Source: an uncultured Clostridiaceae bacterium | Lineage (GTDB): Bacteria > Bacillota > Clostridia > Oscillospirales > Ruminococcaceae | Length of the DNA stretch: 25,254 bases | Direction of reading: 5' to 3' | NCBI GenBank assembly: GCA_946411985.1 | Contig: CAMKFY010000006.1 | Location: forward strand, 1 to 25,254 | Shown here: positions 15,533 through 23,386 of the stretch, piece by piece | Numbering within the stretch: position 1 is the first letter of the stretch | Layout: each line of letters begins with the position of its first letter | Translations under genes and position numbers: made by a program | The notes under the pieces: generated by a model | What the model was told of the DNA's origin: nothing | What the model saw: only the letters and a program-made list of their open reading frames with translations | Database searches by the model: none

Positions 15533-16315
15533 ATAAAGCTGCTTTTTATTGGCGATGTTGTGGGGTCTATTGGTTGCAGGGCCGTGCGATATATGTTGCC
15601 GAAGCTTAAAGATAGGTATGATGGTTTTGACGTTGTTGTGGCGAACGCTGAAAATTCTGCTAAGGGTAATGGTGTTTCTGCAGAGTCGGCTGAGTATTTG
15701 TTTGAAAGTGGTTGTGATGTTTTAACTGGTGGAAATCATAGTTTTCGTAATTTTTCTATACTTAAAGTTTTAAGCAAGAATGGGAATATATTAAGGCCTC
15801 TTAACCTTTCAAGGCATAGCCCTGGTAGAGGTTTTGTGAGTTTTAATGTTGGGAATAGCTCTATTGTGGTGGTTAATTTAATAGGCCAGGTTTATTTAGA
15901 TGCTAGTAGCTCGCCTTTTGAAGAGATGGAGAGGCTGCTTAGCAGAATAGGGTCTAAATTAGTGTTTATAGATTTTCACGCGGAAGCTACTGGCGAAAAG
16001 AGTGCTTTGGCCAATTTTTTAGATGGGAAGGTGTCGGCTTTAGTGGGCACGCATACGCATGTTCAAACAAACGACGCACGAATTCTTAAAAACGGTACAG
16101 GGTTTTTAACAGATGTGGGCATGGTGGGCCCTTACGATTCTGTGTTGGGGGTGTTACCGGAATGCATTATAAGGAGAGTTGTAACGAAAATGCCCACCCG
16201 ATTTGAAGTTAGCGATACTGGCAGCTGTGTTTTTAATGCTGTTTTCTTGCAGTTAGATGGAGATAGTTTTAAATGTAAAAAAATAGAGCCAATTTGTGAA
16301 ATTTTAGATATATAG
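15533..16315 (+). CDS. ymdB: YmdB-family metallophosphoesterase (TIGR00282 type)
   Basis: YmdB-type enzymes are calcineurin-like phosphoesterases; the Bacillus subtilis protein hydrolyses cyclic nucleotides and affects biofilm and motility choice. Metal-ligand motifs seen are FIGDVVGS, NAENSAKGNG, GGNHSF, DFHAEATGEK, and GTHTHVQTNDARIL, then TDVGMVGPYDSVLG. The start is odd. The frame is open back to a TTG at 15506, but the family N terminus corresponds to the ATA AAG CTG at 15533, and GGTGGTG lies six bases before that ATA. In-frame GTG codons at 15521 and 15524 are possible but sit inside the SD. With ATA the product is about 260 aa, the usual length. It is cotranscribed with gltX (34-bp gap). 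Confidence 0.9.
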   Translation: MKLLFIGDVVGSIGCRAVRYMLPKLKDRYDGFDVVVANAENSAKGNGVSAESAEYLFESGCDVLTGGNHSFRNFSILKVLSKNGNILRPLNLSRHSPGRGFVSFNVGNSSIVVVNLIGQVYLDASSSPFEEMERLLSRIGSKLVFIDFHAEATGEKSALANFLDGKVSALVGTHTHVQTNDARILKNGTGFLTDVGMVGPYDSVLGVLPECIIRRVVTKMPTRFEVSDTGSCVFNAVFLQLDGDSFKCKKIEPICEILDI

Positions 16316-16325
16316 AATTAATTGT

Positions 16326-16352
16326 AAACGGTTAGGCTGTTTTAATTTTAGT
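16326..16352 (+). terminator. weak possible terminator after ymdB
   Basis: AAACGG (16326-16331) and CTGTTT (16337-16342) can pair with one G-U wobble around a five-base loop, followed by a T-rich run. The stem is short and weak, so this is at most a leaky terminator separating the ackA-gltX-ymdB transcript from the recG promoter downstream. Confidence 0.3.
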
Positions 16353-16360
16353 TTTGTGTA

Positions 16361-16390
16361 TTGCAAAACATTTGTGTGGTTTGCTATAAT
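16361..16390 (+). promoter_or_regulatory. predicted sigma-A promoter of recG
   Basis: TTGCAA (16361-16366), 18-base spacer, perfect TATAAT (16385-16390) with TGC in front, an extended -10. The start would be near 16397, which coincides with the ATG at 16396 and so argues that this ATG is not the recG start. A leader of about 70 nt then precedes the true start at 16468. Confidence 0.6.
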
Positions 16391-16467
16391 AGCGCATGTG
16401 TAAGGTGTTGTGCATAGAGCTTGTATTTATTTTAAGTATTTTAATTATAGGTTTAAAAGTTGGAGTT

Positions 16468-18492
16468 ATGAATTTACTTTCATCTATAGATTGTTTAAAA
16501 AATGTTGGAGTTAAAAGGGCGGAGTTATATAAAAAATTGAATATATACACTATTTACGATCTTTTAACATATTTTCCGCGTGAATATATAAATTGTAGTG
16601 AGAGCAGAACTATTAAATGTGTTAGGTTTAATGAAAAGAATGTTGTTAAAGCTAGAGTTCTGTCTAAGTTGTCTGCGAAATGGTTTAAAAATAAGAAGGT
16701 TTTTGTTTGTAAAGTTTTAGCTGCAGACGAAGATGAGGAAACGTTTGAAATTATATATTTTAATAATACATATATATATTCCAAATTGTGTGTGGGTAGT
16801 TTTTATATTTTTTATGGTAGGTTTGAAAAAAAGCCTTGTGGTGTTAGTTTGTTGGCGCCTGAAGTGTTGCAGAGCGTAGGCTTTATACCAAAATATTCGT
16901 TAACAAAAGGGCTAACAACAAACATATTGCAATCAAATTTAAAGCAGGCGATTTTATATGTTAAAGATTGTTGTTATATTTTGCCTAGAGAGCTAATTTT
17001 AAAATATAATTTTACAGATTTAAAAACAGCGCTTTTAAATATACATTTTCCAAAAACCAAGCAGCAATATGAAAAAGCCAGGGAGATGTTTATATTTAAA
17101 GAGCTTTTATGCTGGCAAGTTGGGCTTTTAAAGTTAAAAAGCAGCGTTGGCCTGCGCAATAAAAGTAAAATAAAAGATATTGATGTTAATGAATTTTTAA
17201 ATGCGCTACCGTTTAAAATAACAGGTGCACAACGAAGGGTTATATATGAGTGTATAGCTGATTGCAGCAAAGATATTTTAATGAATAGGTTAATACAAGG
17301 TGATGTGGGCAGTGGCAAAACTGTTGTTGCTGCTGCGCTTGCGTTTATGTTTGTGCGGGCTGGCATGCAGGTGGCTTTAATGGCGCCTACAGATATTTTG
17401 GCGAGGCAGCATTATAACACTTTTTGTAATTTTTTTAAAACTTTTAATATTAATATTTGCGTTTTAGTTGGCTCTTTAAAAGTTAAAGAGAAAAATAAGC
17501 TTATTGAGGGTATAAAAAATGGTGAATATAGTGTTGTTATAGGCACGCACGCCATTTTCCAAGATAGTGTTGTGTTCAAAAATTTAGGTTTAGTAATAAC
17601 AGACGAACAGCATAGGTTTGGCGTAAAGCAGCGTGAGAAGTTAATAGCTAAGGGTGAATCTGTTAATATATTGGTGATGTCTGCTACGCCTATTCCAAGA
17701 ACGTTGGCGTTAATTGTTTATGGTGATATGAACGTTTCTACTATAGATGAGTTGCCGCCTGGCCGTGTTGCTGTAAGCACATATTGTGTTAATAGTAAAA
17801 TGCGTAAGCGCGTTTTTAATTTTTTAGAAAAGGAAATAAACAATAAACATCAGGTATATATAGTTTGCCCAGCAATAGAAGATAGTAAAAATAATGTGCA
17901 AAATGTGTGTTGCTATGCTAATATGTTAAAAGAAAACGGATTTTTAAAATACAATGTTGGGGTTATGCATGGCCAGTTAGACGCAGCTGCTAAAAATAGT
18001 GTTATGCAAAATTTTGTTAATGGCAGTATAGATATATTAGTTACTACCACAGTTATAGAAGTTGGGGTAGACGTTTTAAATGCTAGTGTTATTGTAATTG
18101 AAAACGCAGAAATGTTTGGGCTAGCCCAGTTACATCAGTTACGAGGCAGAGTGGGGCGGGGGAATTTGAAATCTTATTGCATATTAATATCAGATTTAAA
18201 AAGCCCAGATAATAAAGAAAGAATGCGAGCTTTGTGTGATACAAATAGCGGGTTTGAAATAGCAAGAAAAGATCTTTCTTTGCGCGGGCCAGGAGATTTT
18301 TTTGGAATAAAACAGCACGGGGACGTGGAATTTAAAATAGCAAACTTAAAAAGAGATTTTAGAATTGCATGTATTTGTAAAAAAGAAGCAGAACATATAT
18401 TAGCTTTAGACAAAGATTTAACAAGAAAAGAAAATTTGTCTATAAAGGGAGCTGTTAATAAGCTTTTTAGCGGTGATTATGTTGTTATATAA
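16468..18492 (+). CDS. recG: ATP-dependent DNA helicase RecG
   Basis: RecG is a superfamily 2 translocase that reverses stalled replication forks and processes Holliday junctions. The product is 674 aa. The N-terminal wedge region begins SSIDCLKNVGVKRAELYKKL and has the DLLTYFPREY motif. The helicase core shows GDVGSGKT (278-285), the DEQH box (379-382), MSATPIPRTLAL, TTTVIEVGVDV, QLRGRVGRG and the RecG-specific LRGPGDFFG. I start it at the ATG 16468, which matches the family N terminus; GGAG lies only two or three bases upstream, tighter than usual. An in-frame ATG at 16396 would add 24 hydrophobic residues and overlaps the predicted transcription start. It appears to have its own promoter. 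Confidence 0.95.
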   Translation: MNLLSSIDCLKNVGVKRAELYKKLNIYTIYDLLTYFPREYINCSESRTIKCVRFNEKNVVKARVLSKLSAKWFKNKKVFVCKVLAADEDEETFEIIYFNNTYIYSKLCVGSFYIFYGRFEKKPCGVSLLAPEVLQSVGFIPKYSLTKGLTTNILQSNLKQAILYVKDCCYILPRELILKYNFTDLKTALLNIHFPKTKQQYEKAREMFIFKELLCWQVGLLKLKSSVGLRNKSKIKDIDVNEFLNALPFKITGAQRRVIYECIADCSKDILMNRLIQGDVGSGKTVVAAALAFMFVRAGMQVALMAPTDILARQHYNTFCNFFKTFNINICVLVGSLKVKEKNKLIEGIKNGEYSVVIGTHAIFQDSVVFKNLGLVITDEQHRFGVKQREKLIAKGESVNILVMSATPIPRTLALIVYGDMNVSTIDELPPGRVAVSTYCVNSKMRKRVFNFLEKEINNKHQVYIVCPAIEDSKNNVQNVCCYANMLKENGFLKYNVGVMHGQLDAAAKNSVMQNFVNGSIDILVTTTVIEVGVDVLNASVIVIENAEMFGLAQLHQLRGRVGRGNLKSYCILISDLKSPDNKERMRALCDTNSGFEIARKDLSLRGPGDFFGIKQHGDVEFKIANLKRDFRIACICKKEAEHILALDKDLTRKENLSIKGAVNKLFSGDYVVI

Positions 18493-18560
18493 TTTTAAAT
18501 GTAGCGTTAAATTGTTTGTTTGGTTTAAATTTAGGTGATATATATTTTTATAAATAGATT

Positions 18561-18588
18561 TTCACAAAAATGTAATACATGTTATAAT
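18561..18588 (+). promoter_or_regulatory. predicted sigma-A promoter of thrS
   Basis: TTCACA (18561-18566, five of six matches), 16-base spacer, perfect TATAAT (18583-18588) with TGT directly in front, an extended -10. The start near 18595 leaves a leader of only about 30 nt before the thrS ATG, too short for a T-box riboswitch of the kind that controls thrS in many Bacillota. Confidence 0.6.
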
Positions 18589-18625
18589 TAAAATAAATTT
18601 GTAGTTTAAAAAGAGGGTGGTTTAG

Positions 18626-20512
18626 ATGTTTAATGTTACGCTGCAAGGTGAAGTTTTTAATGTATATGAAAAGATTAGTATAGCCGATTTTTTAAAACAG
18701 AACAAACCTAGTGTTTTAGGAGAAGCTTGTTGCGCCAAATTAAACGGAATATTAAAAGATTTAAGAGATTTAATAGATGCTGATTGTAAATTGGAAATAT
18801 GTACATTTAATAGCCCGGAGGGCAAAAAAGCGTTTTGGCATACAACAGCGCATATATTAGCGCAGGCAGTTTTTAGGTTATATAAATCTGCTAAATTTGC
18901 AATAGGGCCTGCTATAGATAATGGTTTTTATTATGATATTAAAGCAGACGAAAATATAACACTAAAAGATTTAGACAAAATAGAAGCTGAAATGGAAAAT
19001 ATAGTTAAGCAAAATATTGCAATTGAACGAGAGTTTGTTTCATATTCTGAGGCAGAACATATTTTAGCAAACCAGCCATATAAGTTAGAGCTACTAAAAG
19101 ATTTAAAAAACAAGGGCAGTAAGGTTAGCATATATAAGCAAGGCGAATATGTAGACCTTTGTGCAGGGCCACACATTATGCGAACGGGCAGTGTGCGGGC
19201 TATTAAGCTTATTAACGTTACCGGTGCATATTGGCGAGGCAATGCTAAAAATGAAATGTTAAATAGAATTTATGGTATTTCATTTACAAATAATGAGCAA
19301 TTAGACGAATATATAAAGCTTTATGAGGCAAGCAAAAATATAGATCATAGAAAGCTGGGCAAAGAGCTAGAGCTTTTCAGCTTTTTAAATGAAGGGCCAG
19401 GTTTTGCATTTTTTATGCCAAATGGCATTACAATTAAAAACGCTTTAATAGATTATTGGCGCAAAGAGCATTTTAAAGCAGGCTACAAAGAAATATCTAC
19501 GCCTATAATACTTTCTAGAAGTTTATGGGAAACTAGTGGGCATTGGGATCATTATAAAGAAAATATGTATACAACAACAATAGATGATGAAGATTTTGCT
19601 ATAAAGCCTATGAACTGCCCAGGCAGCATTTTAGTATATAAAATGGCTAGCCATTCTTATAAAGAGTTCCCTTTAAGGTTTTGTGAACTTGGTATAGTGC
19701 ATAGGCATGAGCTTTCAGGCACATTACATGGGCTAATGCGAGCGCGGTGTTTTACGCAGGATGATGCGCATATATTTTTAACTAAAGATTATATTAAAAG
19801 CGAAGTTAAAAATATAATAACGCTTGTAGATAATATATATAAAAAGTTTGGGTTTTCGTATAGTTTAGAATTAGCTACAATGCCAGATAATCATATAGGT
19901 GAGGTATCAGCTTGGGATGAGGCTACAGATAGCTTAAAAAGTGCTATGGCTGAATTAAATTTGAGGTATAAGGTAAATGAAGGCGACGGTGCGTTTTACG
20001 GCCCAAAGATAGATTTTTATTTAAAAGATTCGTTAAAACGTAGCTGGCAATGTGGCACAATACAGTTAGATTTCCAGTTGCCAAAGCGTTTTAATATTGA
20101 TTTTGTTGGGGCAGATGGGCAAAAGCATACTCCTATAATGATACACCGCGTTATATATGGCAGTATAGAGCGTTTTATAGGTATATTAACTGAGCATTTT
20201 GCTGGCGCATTCCCGTTTTTTATGGCGCCTGTGCAGGTTATAATATTGCCAATATCGGATAAGTTTTTAGATTATGCTAAATGTGTGCAGGAAAAAATTT
20301 TAAGTTTTGGTTTTAGAGTAAAGTTAGATGGTAGGTCTGAAAAGGTTGGCTATAAAATACGGCAAGCTGGGTTTATGAAAATACCGTTTATTTTAGTATT
20401 AGGTGAAAAGGAGGAAAGCAAGGGCACTGTTTCTGTTCGAAAGTATGGGGAAAAAGCCACAACAGAAAAAACTTTAGATGAATTTTTAGAACATTTAAAA
20501 AATATAAAATAG
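18626..20512 (+). CDS. thrS: threonyl-tRNA synthetase (ThrS)
   Basis: ThrS charges tRNA-Thr and edits mis-charged serine. The 628-aa class II enzyme has a TGS domain (about 1-62), an editing domain with the HxxxH pair His72/His76 and the later CAGPHIMRTG, a catalytic core with MNCPGSILVYK (zinc Cys), VHRHELSGTLHGLMRAR, FTQDDAHIF and DGAFYGPKIDFY, motif 3 PIMIHRVIYGSIERFIGIL, and an HGTP anticodon-binding domain from about 535. The ATG at 18626 has GAGGGTGG about six bases upstream. It has its own promoter, no T-box leader, and ends four bases before a strong bidirectional terminator. Length and domain order are normal. Confidence 0.97.
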   Translation: MFNVTLQGEVFNVYEKISIADFLKQNKPSVLGEACCAKLNGILKDLRDLIDADCKLEICTFNSPEGKKAFWHTTAHILAQAVFRLYKSAKFAIGPAIDNGFYYDIKADENITLKDLDKIEAEMENIVKQNIAIEREFVSYSEAEHILANQPYKLELLKDLKNKGSKVSIYKQGEYVDLCAGPHIMRTGSVRAIKLINVTGAYWRGNAKNEMLNRIYGISFTNNEQLDEYIKLYEASKNIDHRKLGKELELFSFLNEGPGFAFFMPNGITIKNALIDYWRKEHFKAGYKEISTPIILSRSLWETSGHWDHYKENMYTTTIDDEDFAIKPMNCPGSILVYKMASHSYKEFPLRFCELGIVHRHELSGTLHGLMRARCFTQDDAHIFLTKDYIKSEVKNIITLVDNIYKKFGFSYSLELATMPDNHIGEVSAWDEATDSLKSAMAELNLRYKVNEGDGAFYGPKIDFYLKDSLKRSWQCGTIQLDFQLPKRFNIDFVGADGQKHTPIMIHRVIYGSIERFIGILTEHFAGAFPFFMAPVQVIILPISDKFLDYAKCVQEKILSFGFRVKLDGRSEKVGYKIRQAGFMKIPFILVLGEKEESKGTVSVRKYGEKATTEKTLDEFLEHLKNIK

Positions 20513-20515
20513 CAT

Positions 20516-20550
20516 AAAAAAAACTGATTAATTTAATAATCAGTTTTTTT
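20516..20550. terminator. bidirectional intrinsic terminator between thrS and secF
   Basis: A perfect 12-bp stem (20519-20530 with 20537-20548, core ACTGATTA/TAATCAGT) closes a six-base loop and is flanked by eight A on the left and seven T on the right. It therefore ends in a U-run on both strands and serves convergent thrS (plus) and secF (minus). It is the clearest terminator in the window. Confidence 0.92.
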
Positions 20551-20568
20551 ATTTGAGTTTAATATTAA

Positions 20569-21681
20569 TTATAAACTTTTTTTAGGCTTTTTGTTACTGC
20601 TTAAAGTTAACATTTTAAGCTTAGCCCAAATCTGCGCTAACACAAACATAGAGCTAAAAGCGCATATTACCCCAATTGCAAGGTGTAACAATATAAACAC
20701 CACTATTTCTAAAAACGAACCGAAACTTGACGTGTTTGTTATACTGTCTATAATTTTAAATATTAATATAGAAATAGCGGGTATTACTGTGAACAAAACA
20801 GCGTTATCTACAAATATCGGTACGTTTTTACCTATAGCAATATTGGAAGCTTTTAAAACATCTTTTTCTTCTTTGTTTTCTTTAATTTTGCTAAATATTA
20901 TAGACGCGTTATATAAATAGTTAACAGATGACGTTATCGTTGTTATAACAAAAGCCCATAATAGCATATTGTTTATTTGAAAACCTAACGCGCCAACTAA
21001 AAATAAAAATATAGCAGAAATAACGGTAAAATTAAATGTTAGAGCTATCAAAAAAGTTAGTGCTACAAAAATTCCGTTCAACTTTTTAAAATTTAAAGCA
21101 AAGCATATAAGTATAATAAGAAGTATTGCTCCGGCCAGTATGGCAACGCTCATTTTATTGAAATGTTCAATTTGTGCAGCTTCGTTATTGGAAACTAAAA
21201 TTTGTTCTTTATTTTTAATTGTTACGTTGTTTGGGAACATCTGCTTTATTTTTTCTACGAAAGATACAATTTTTTGCATTTTAGAATCTTCGTTGCCGCT
21301 TATGCTCGCGCAGCTAACCACAAGCCTATCTTTATATGTTGCAGGAGATTCTTCGAAGGCGTTAGTTTTTTGCACCAAACAATTAGTTTTAAGCATTGAG
21401 CAACCTATGCCCTCTATTGTTTTCAAATTTTTTTCGGTTAGCTCGCCTTCACCTTCAAGTGGCAGCTCAATAACTGTGTTACTTCTGCTATTAATATTAA
21501 AATTAGTTTTAGAAATTAGCAACGTGAAAGCTAGTGTGGCTATGGCAGCCAAAAAAATTGCCACAAATGAAAATAAAAACGTTTTGCTATTTTTAAAAAA
21601 ATCTACATCTATTTTATTTTCCAAATCTTTGTTTGCTTTGTAGGTGAAAAAACCCAAAAATTTATTAAATTTTACTGTCAT
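20569..21681 (-). CDS. secF: SecF-like translocase auxiliary subunit, proton-pathway residues not conserved
   Basis: SecF pairs with SecD to use the proton gradient to pull preproteins out of the SecYEG channel. The 370-aa product has the SecF plan: one N-terminal membrane helix (about 33-56), an extracytoplasmic domain (57-172), then five hydrophobic helices to about 352. The family motif GYSxNDTVVxFDRIREN is recognisable as NYLYNASIIFSKIKEN (254-269), but the key Asp (E. coli D213) aligns with Asn258, and the conserved Arg of the next helix (E. coli R247) aligns with a non-basic residue near 289. The ATG at 21679-21681 overlaps the secD stop in an ATGA, with SD GGAGG upstream inside secD. 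It may be a divergent SecF that works without proton coupling, or uses other residues. Confidence 0.8.
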   Translation of the reverse strand: MTVKFNKFLGFFTYKANKDLENKIDVDFFKNSKTFLFSFVAIFLAAIATLAFTLLISKTNFNINSRSNTVIELPLEGEGELTEKNLKTIEGIGCSMLKTNCLVQKTNAFEESPATYKDRLVVSCASISGNEDSKMQKIVSFVEKIKQMFPNNVTIKNKEQILVSNNEAAQIEHFNKMSVAILAGAILLIILICFALNFKKLNGIFVALTFLIALTFNFTVISAIFLFLVGALGFQINNMLLWAFVITTITSSVNYLYNASIIFSKIKENKEEKDVLKASNIAIGKNVPIFVDNAVLFTVIPAISILIFKIIDSITNTSSFGSFLEIVVFILLHLAIGVICAFSSMFVLAQIWAKLKMLTLSSNKKPKKSL

Positions 21682-23354
21682 TTAATTAAGCCTCCATAAA
21701 CTTTAGAGTTTTTGAACGGTTTTAGATTACAAATATATTTTAACATAAACTTTGTGTTTAAATATTGGAATATTAAAACGCCTATAGAGCCGAAGAACAC
21801 GGCATGTGAGAAAGAGAATATAGCACTTTGATAGTTTATGTTTAAGAAGGATAGCAAGTTATGCCCTAAAAACCCTGCTGAGCCCAGCGTTTCGCCATAG
21901 TTGTTTCTAGAAAATATTAGCATAACAACACACGAAATAACGGCAATTAAAACTGTTAGCTTAAACACAAATTTAGAATTTTCTTTAAATGTTGTTCTAA
22001 CAGAAAGCTCCACATTTCTATTTGAATATAGCTTTTGCAAAAACTTATTTATTAAGAACAAAAATAAACTTATTCCAAACACTAAGCTAAATATTATGCC
22101 AACCATAGAAGAAACATTTAGGCAAGAGCCTGGCAAAAATGAAACAAACCCAGTGAAGCACGCTATAACAAAGCATAAATGGCCTAAAACGTTAAATGCA
22201 GCTAACAAACCAATAAACCTATATTTAATCGTTATAAATGCTATCATTAGCAATATAATCAAACCGCTAGCTATTAATATATTAGCCTTAAAACTTTTGC
22301 CAAACTGTGGCGTTAATTTTTTTACAGAGATAGGCTTCAAACTTACTGGCAATTTACCGCTAGAAACTATATTTACCGTTTTTAGAGCCTCACTGGCAGA
22401 TAAAGATGTGTTTAAAACCTCCAAGTTTGAGTGTTCGTCTAGCGATTCAACAATTCCGCCGTTATATATTTCTTCATTATCTAGCAGTAATACAACGTTT
22501 TTGCCGTTGTAGTCTTGCAACTTTTTCTTGTGATCTTTTAATTCTTTTAGTTTTTTCTCGTCTTCAGTTTCATTTTCTTTTTCTTTATTTTCGCCTTCGT
22601 TTTCTTTGTTTTCTTCTTCCTTTTTTTCTTCGTTTTCCTTTTCTTTTTTAGCTTTTGTAACCACTTCTTGTAAATTTTTTATTTCGGTTTCTAAGTTTTT
22701 AAGCTCTTCTTCATTTGCAATAAAATTTTTCTTGCGCTGCGCTAGGGCATCCTTTGTTTTTTTATCTAAAACAAACAACATAGTAGGCATATCTTTAGAA
22801 CTCATTATAGCACTTTTATTTACTTTATTATTAAAATTGTAAGATATGCTGGCAGATTTTATGTTAGATGCGTCGGCTATTGTTTCATTTTTTGAGTTAT
22901 CTTTAGGATACCTAAACATTTTACGAAGCTGTGCCATAAAAGGGTCTTCTTTTTCAGATAGCGTTAACTTCCATTCTCCAGTGGCGGCGAGGCTCTTTGT
23001 AATAGCTTCAAAATCAAAATTTGGCCTATAAGATGAGGCAGGCAGGTTAACGTTTATTAATCTAGACCCAACATCAAAAGATATAAATGTGTCTTTTATG
23101 CCTGCTAAATCTAGCCTCTTTTTCAAAGTGCGTTCAACACTTCTTTTGTTATTTGCGTCTAACTCTTTTTCATATGCTAAAGTTATTTGAACTGTGTCGT
23201 CAACGTCGTCCCCCCACTTTATTGTGTTATAACCTTTAAAGTGGTGCGTTATTGTGTCCCCCCATCTTGTTTGCAAACCAAATATGGAAAGCATGAAGAA
23301 ACATATCATTAACATAATTAGTACAAGCACTTTTGCGTTTTTAAAATTTTTCAC
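21678..23354 (-). CDS. secD: SecD-like translocase auxiliary subunit with charged insertion
   Basis: SecD is the partner of SecF in post-translocation pulling of exported proteins. The 558-aa product has one N-terminal helix (8-27), an extracytoplasmic region (28-355) with the SecD-like VERTLKKRLDLAGIKDT and LINVNLPASS, then five helices from about 357. Three things are odd. The usual GLDLxGG near the first helix reads KWGDDVDDT. Residues about 206-282 form a Glu/Lys/Asn-rich, probably coiled-coil insertion. The TM4 motif AVDANV, with the proton-carrying Asp (E. coli D519), reads GISLFL at 427-432, placing Ser429 at the Asp. The start is a GTG at 23352-23354 with SD AAAGGAG seven bases upstream. 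It follows purB by 32 bp and couples translationally to secF. Confidence 0.83.
   Translation of the reverse strand: MKNFKNAKVLVLIMLMICFFMLSIFGLQTRWGDTITHHFKGYNTIKWGDDVDDTVQITLAYEKELDANNKRSVERTLKKRLDLAGIKDTFISFDVGSRLINVNLPASSYRPNFDFEAITKSLAATGEWKLTLSEKEDPFMAQLRKMFRYPKDNSKNETIADASNIKSASISYNFNNKVNKSAIMSSKDMPTMLFVLDKKTKDALAQRKKNFIANEEELKNLETEIKNLQEVVTKAKKEKENEEKKEEENKENEGENKEKENETEDEKKLKELKDHKKKLQDYNGKNVVLLLDNEEIYNGGIVESLDEHSNLEVLNTSLSASEALKTVNIVSSGKLPVSLKPISVKKLTPQFGKSFKANILIASGLIILLMIAFITIKYRFIGLLAAFNVLGHLCFVIACFTGFVSFLPGSCLNVSSMVGIIFSLVFGISLFLFLINKFLQKLYSNRNVELSVRTTFKENSKFVFKLTVLIAVISCVVMLIFSRNNYGETLGSAGFLGHNLLSFLNINYQSAIFSFSHAVFFGSIGVLIFQYLNTKFMLKYICNLKPFKNSKVYGGLIK
22527..22661 (-). repeat. 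low-complexity purine tract encoding the Glu/Lys insertion of SecD
   Basis: The minus strand is almost purely purine here and encodes SecD residues about 232-276, made mainly of Glu, Lys and Asn in short variations on KEKE and ENKE. The plus strand is a pyrimidine run rich in TTC and TTTTCT units. Such tracts grow and shrink by slippage, which may explain the insertion. It stays in frame and stop-free, so it is still under coding constraint. Confidence 0.7.
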
Positions 23355-23386
23355 TAGTTTTCTCCTTTACTTTATATATTAATTTA

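Noticed and set aside
16396..16467. N-terminal extension of RecG from the ATG at 16396
   Set aside because: The 24 extra residues are hydrophobic and not part of the family, and this ATG falls on the predicted transcription start of an extended -10 promoter.
18493..18625. T-box riboswitch in front of thrS
   Set aside because: The predicted leader is about 30 nt and no T-box core or antiterminator hairpin is seen anywhere in the gap.
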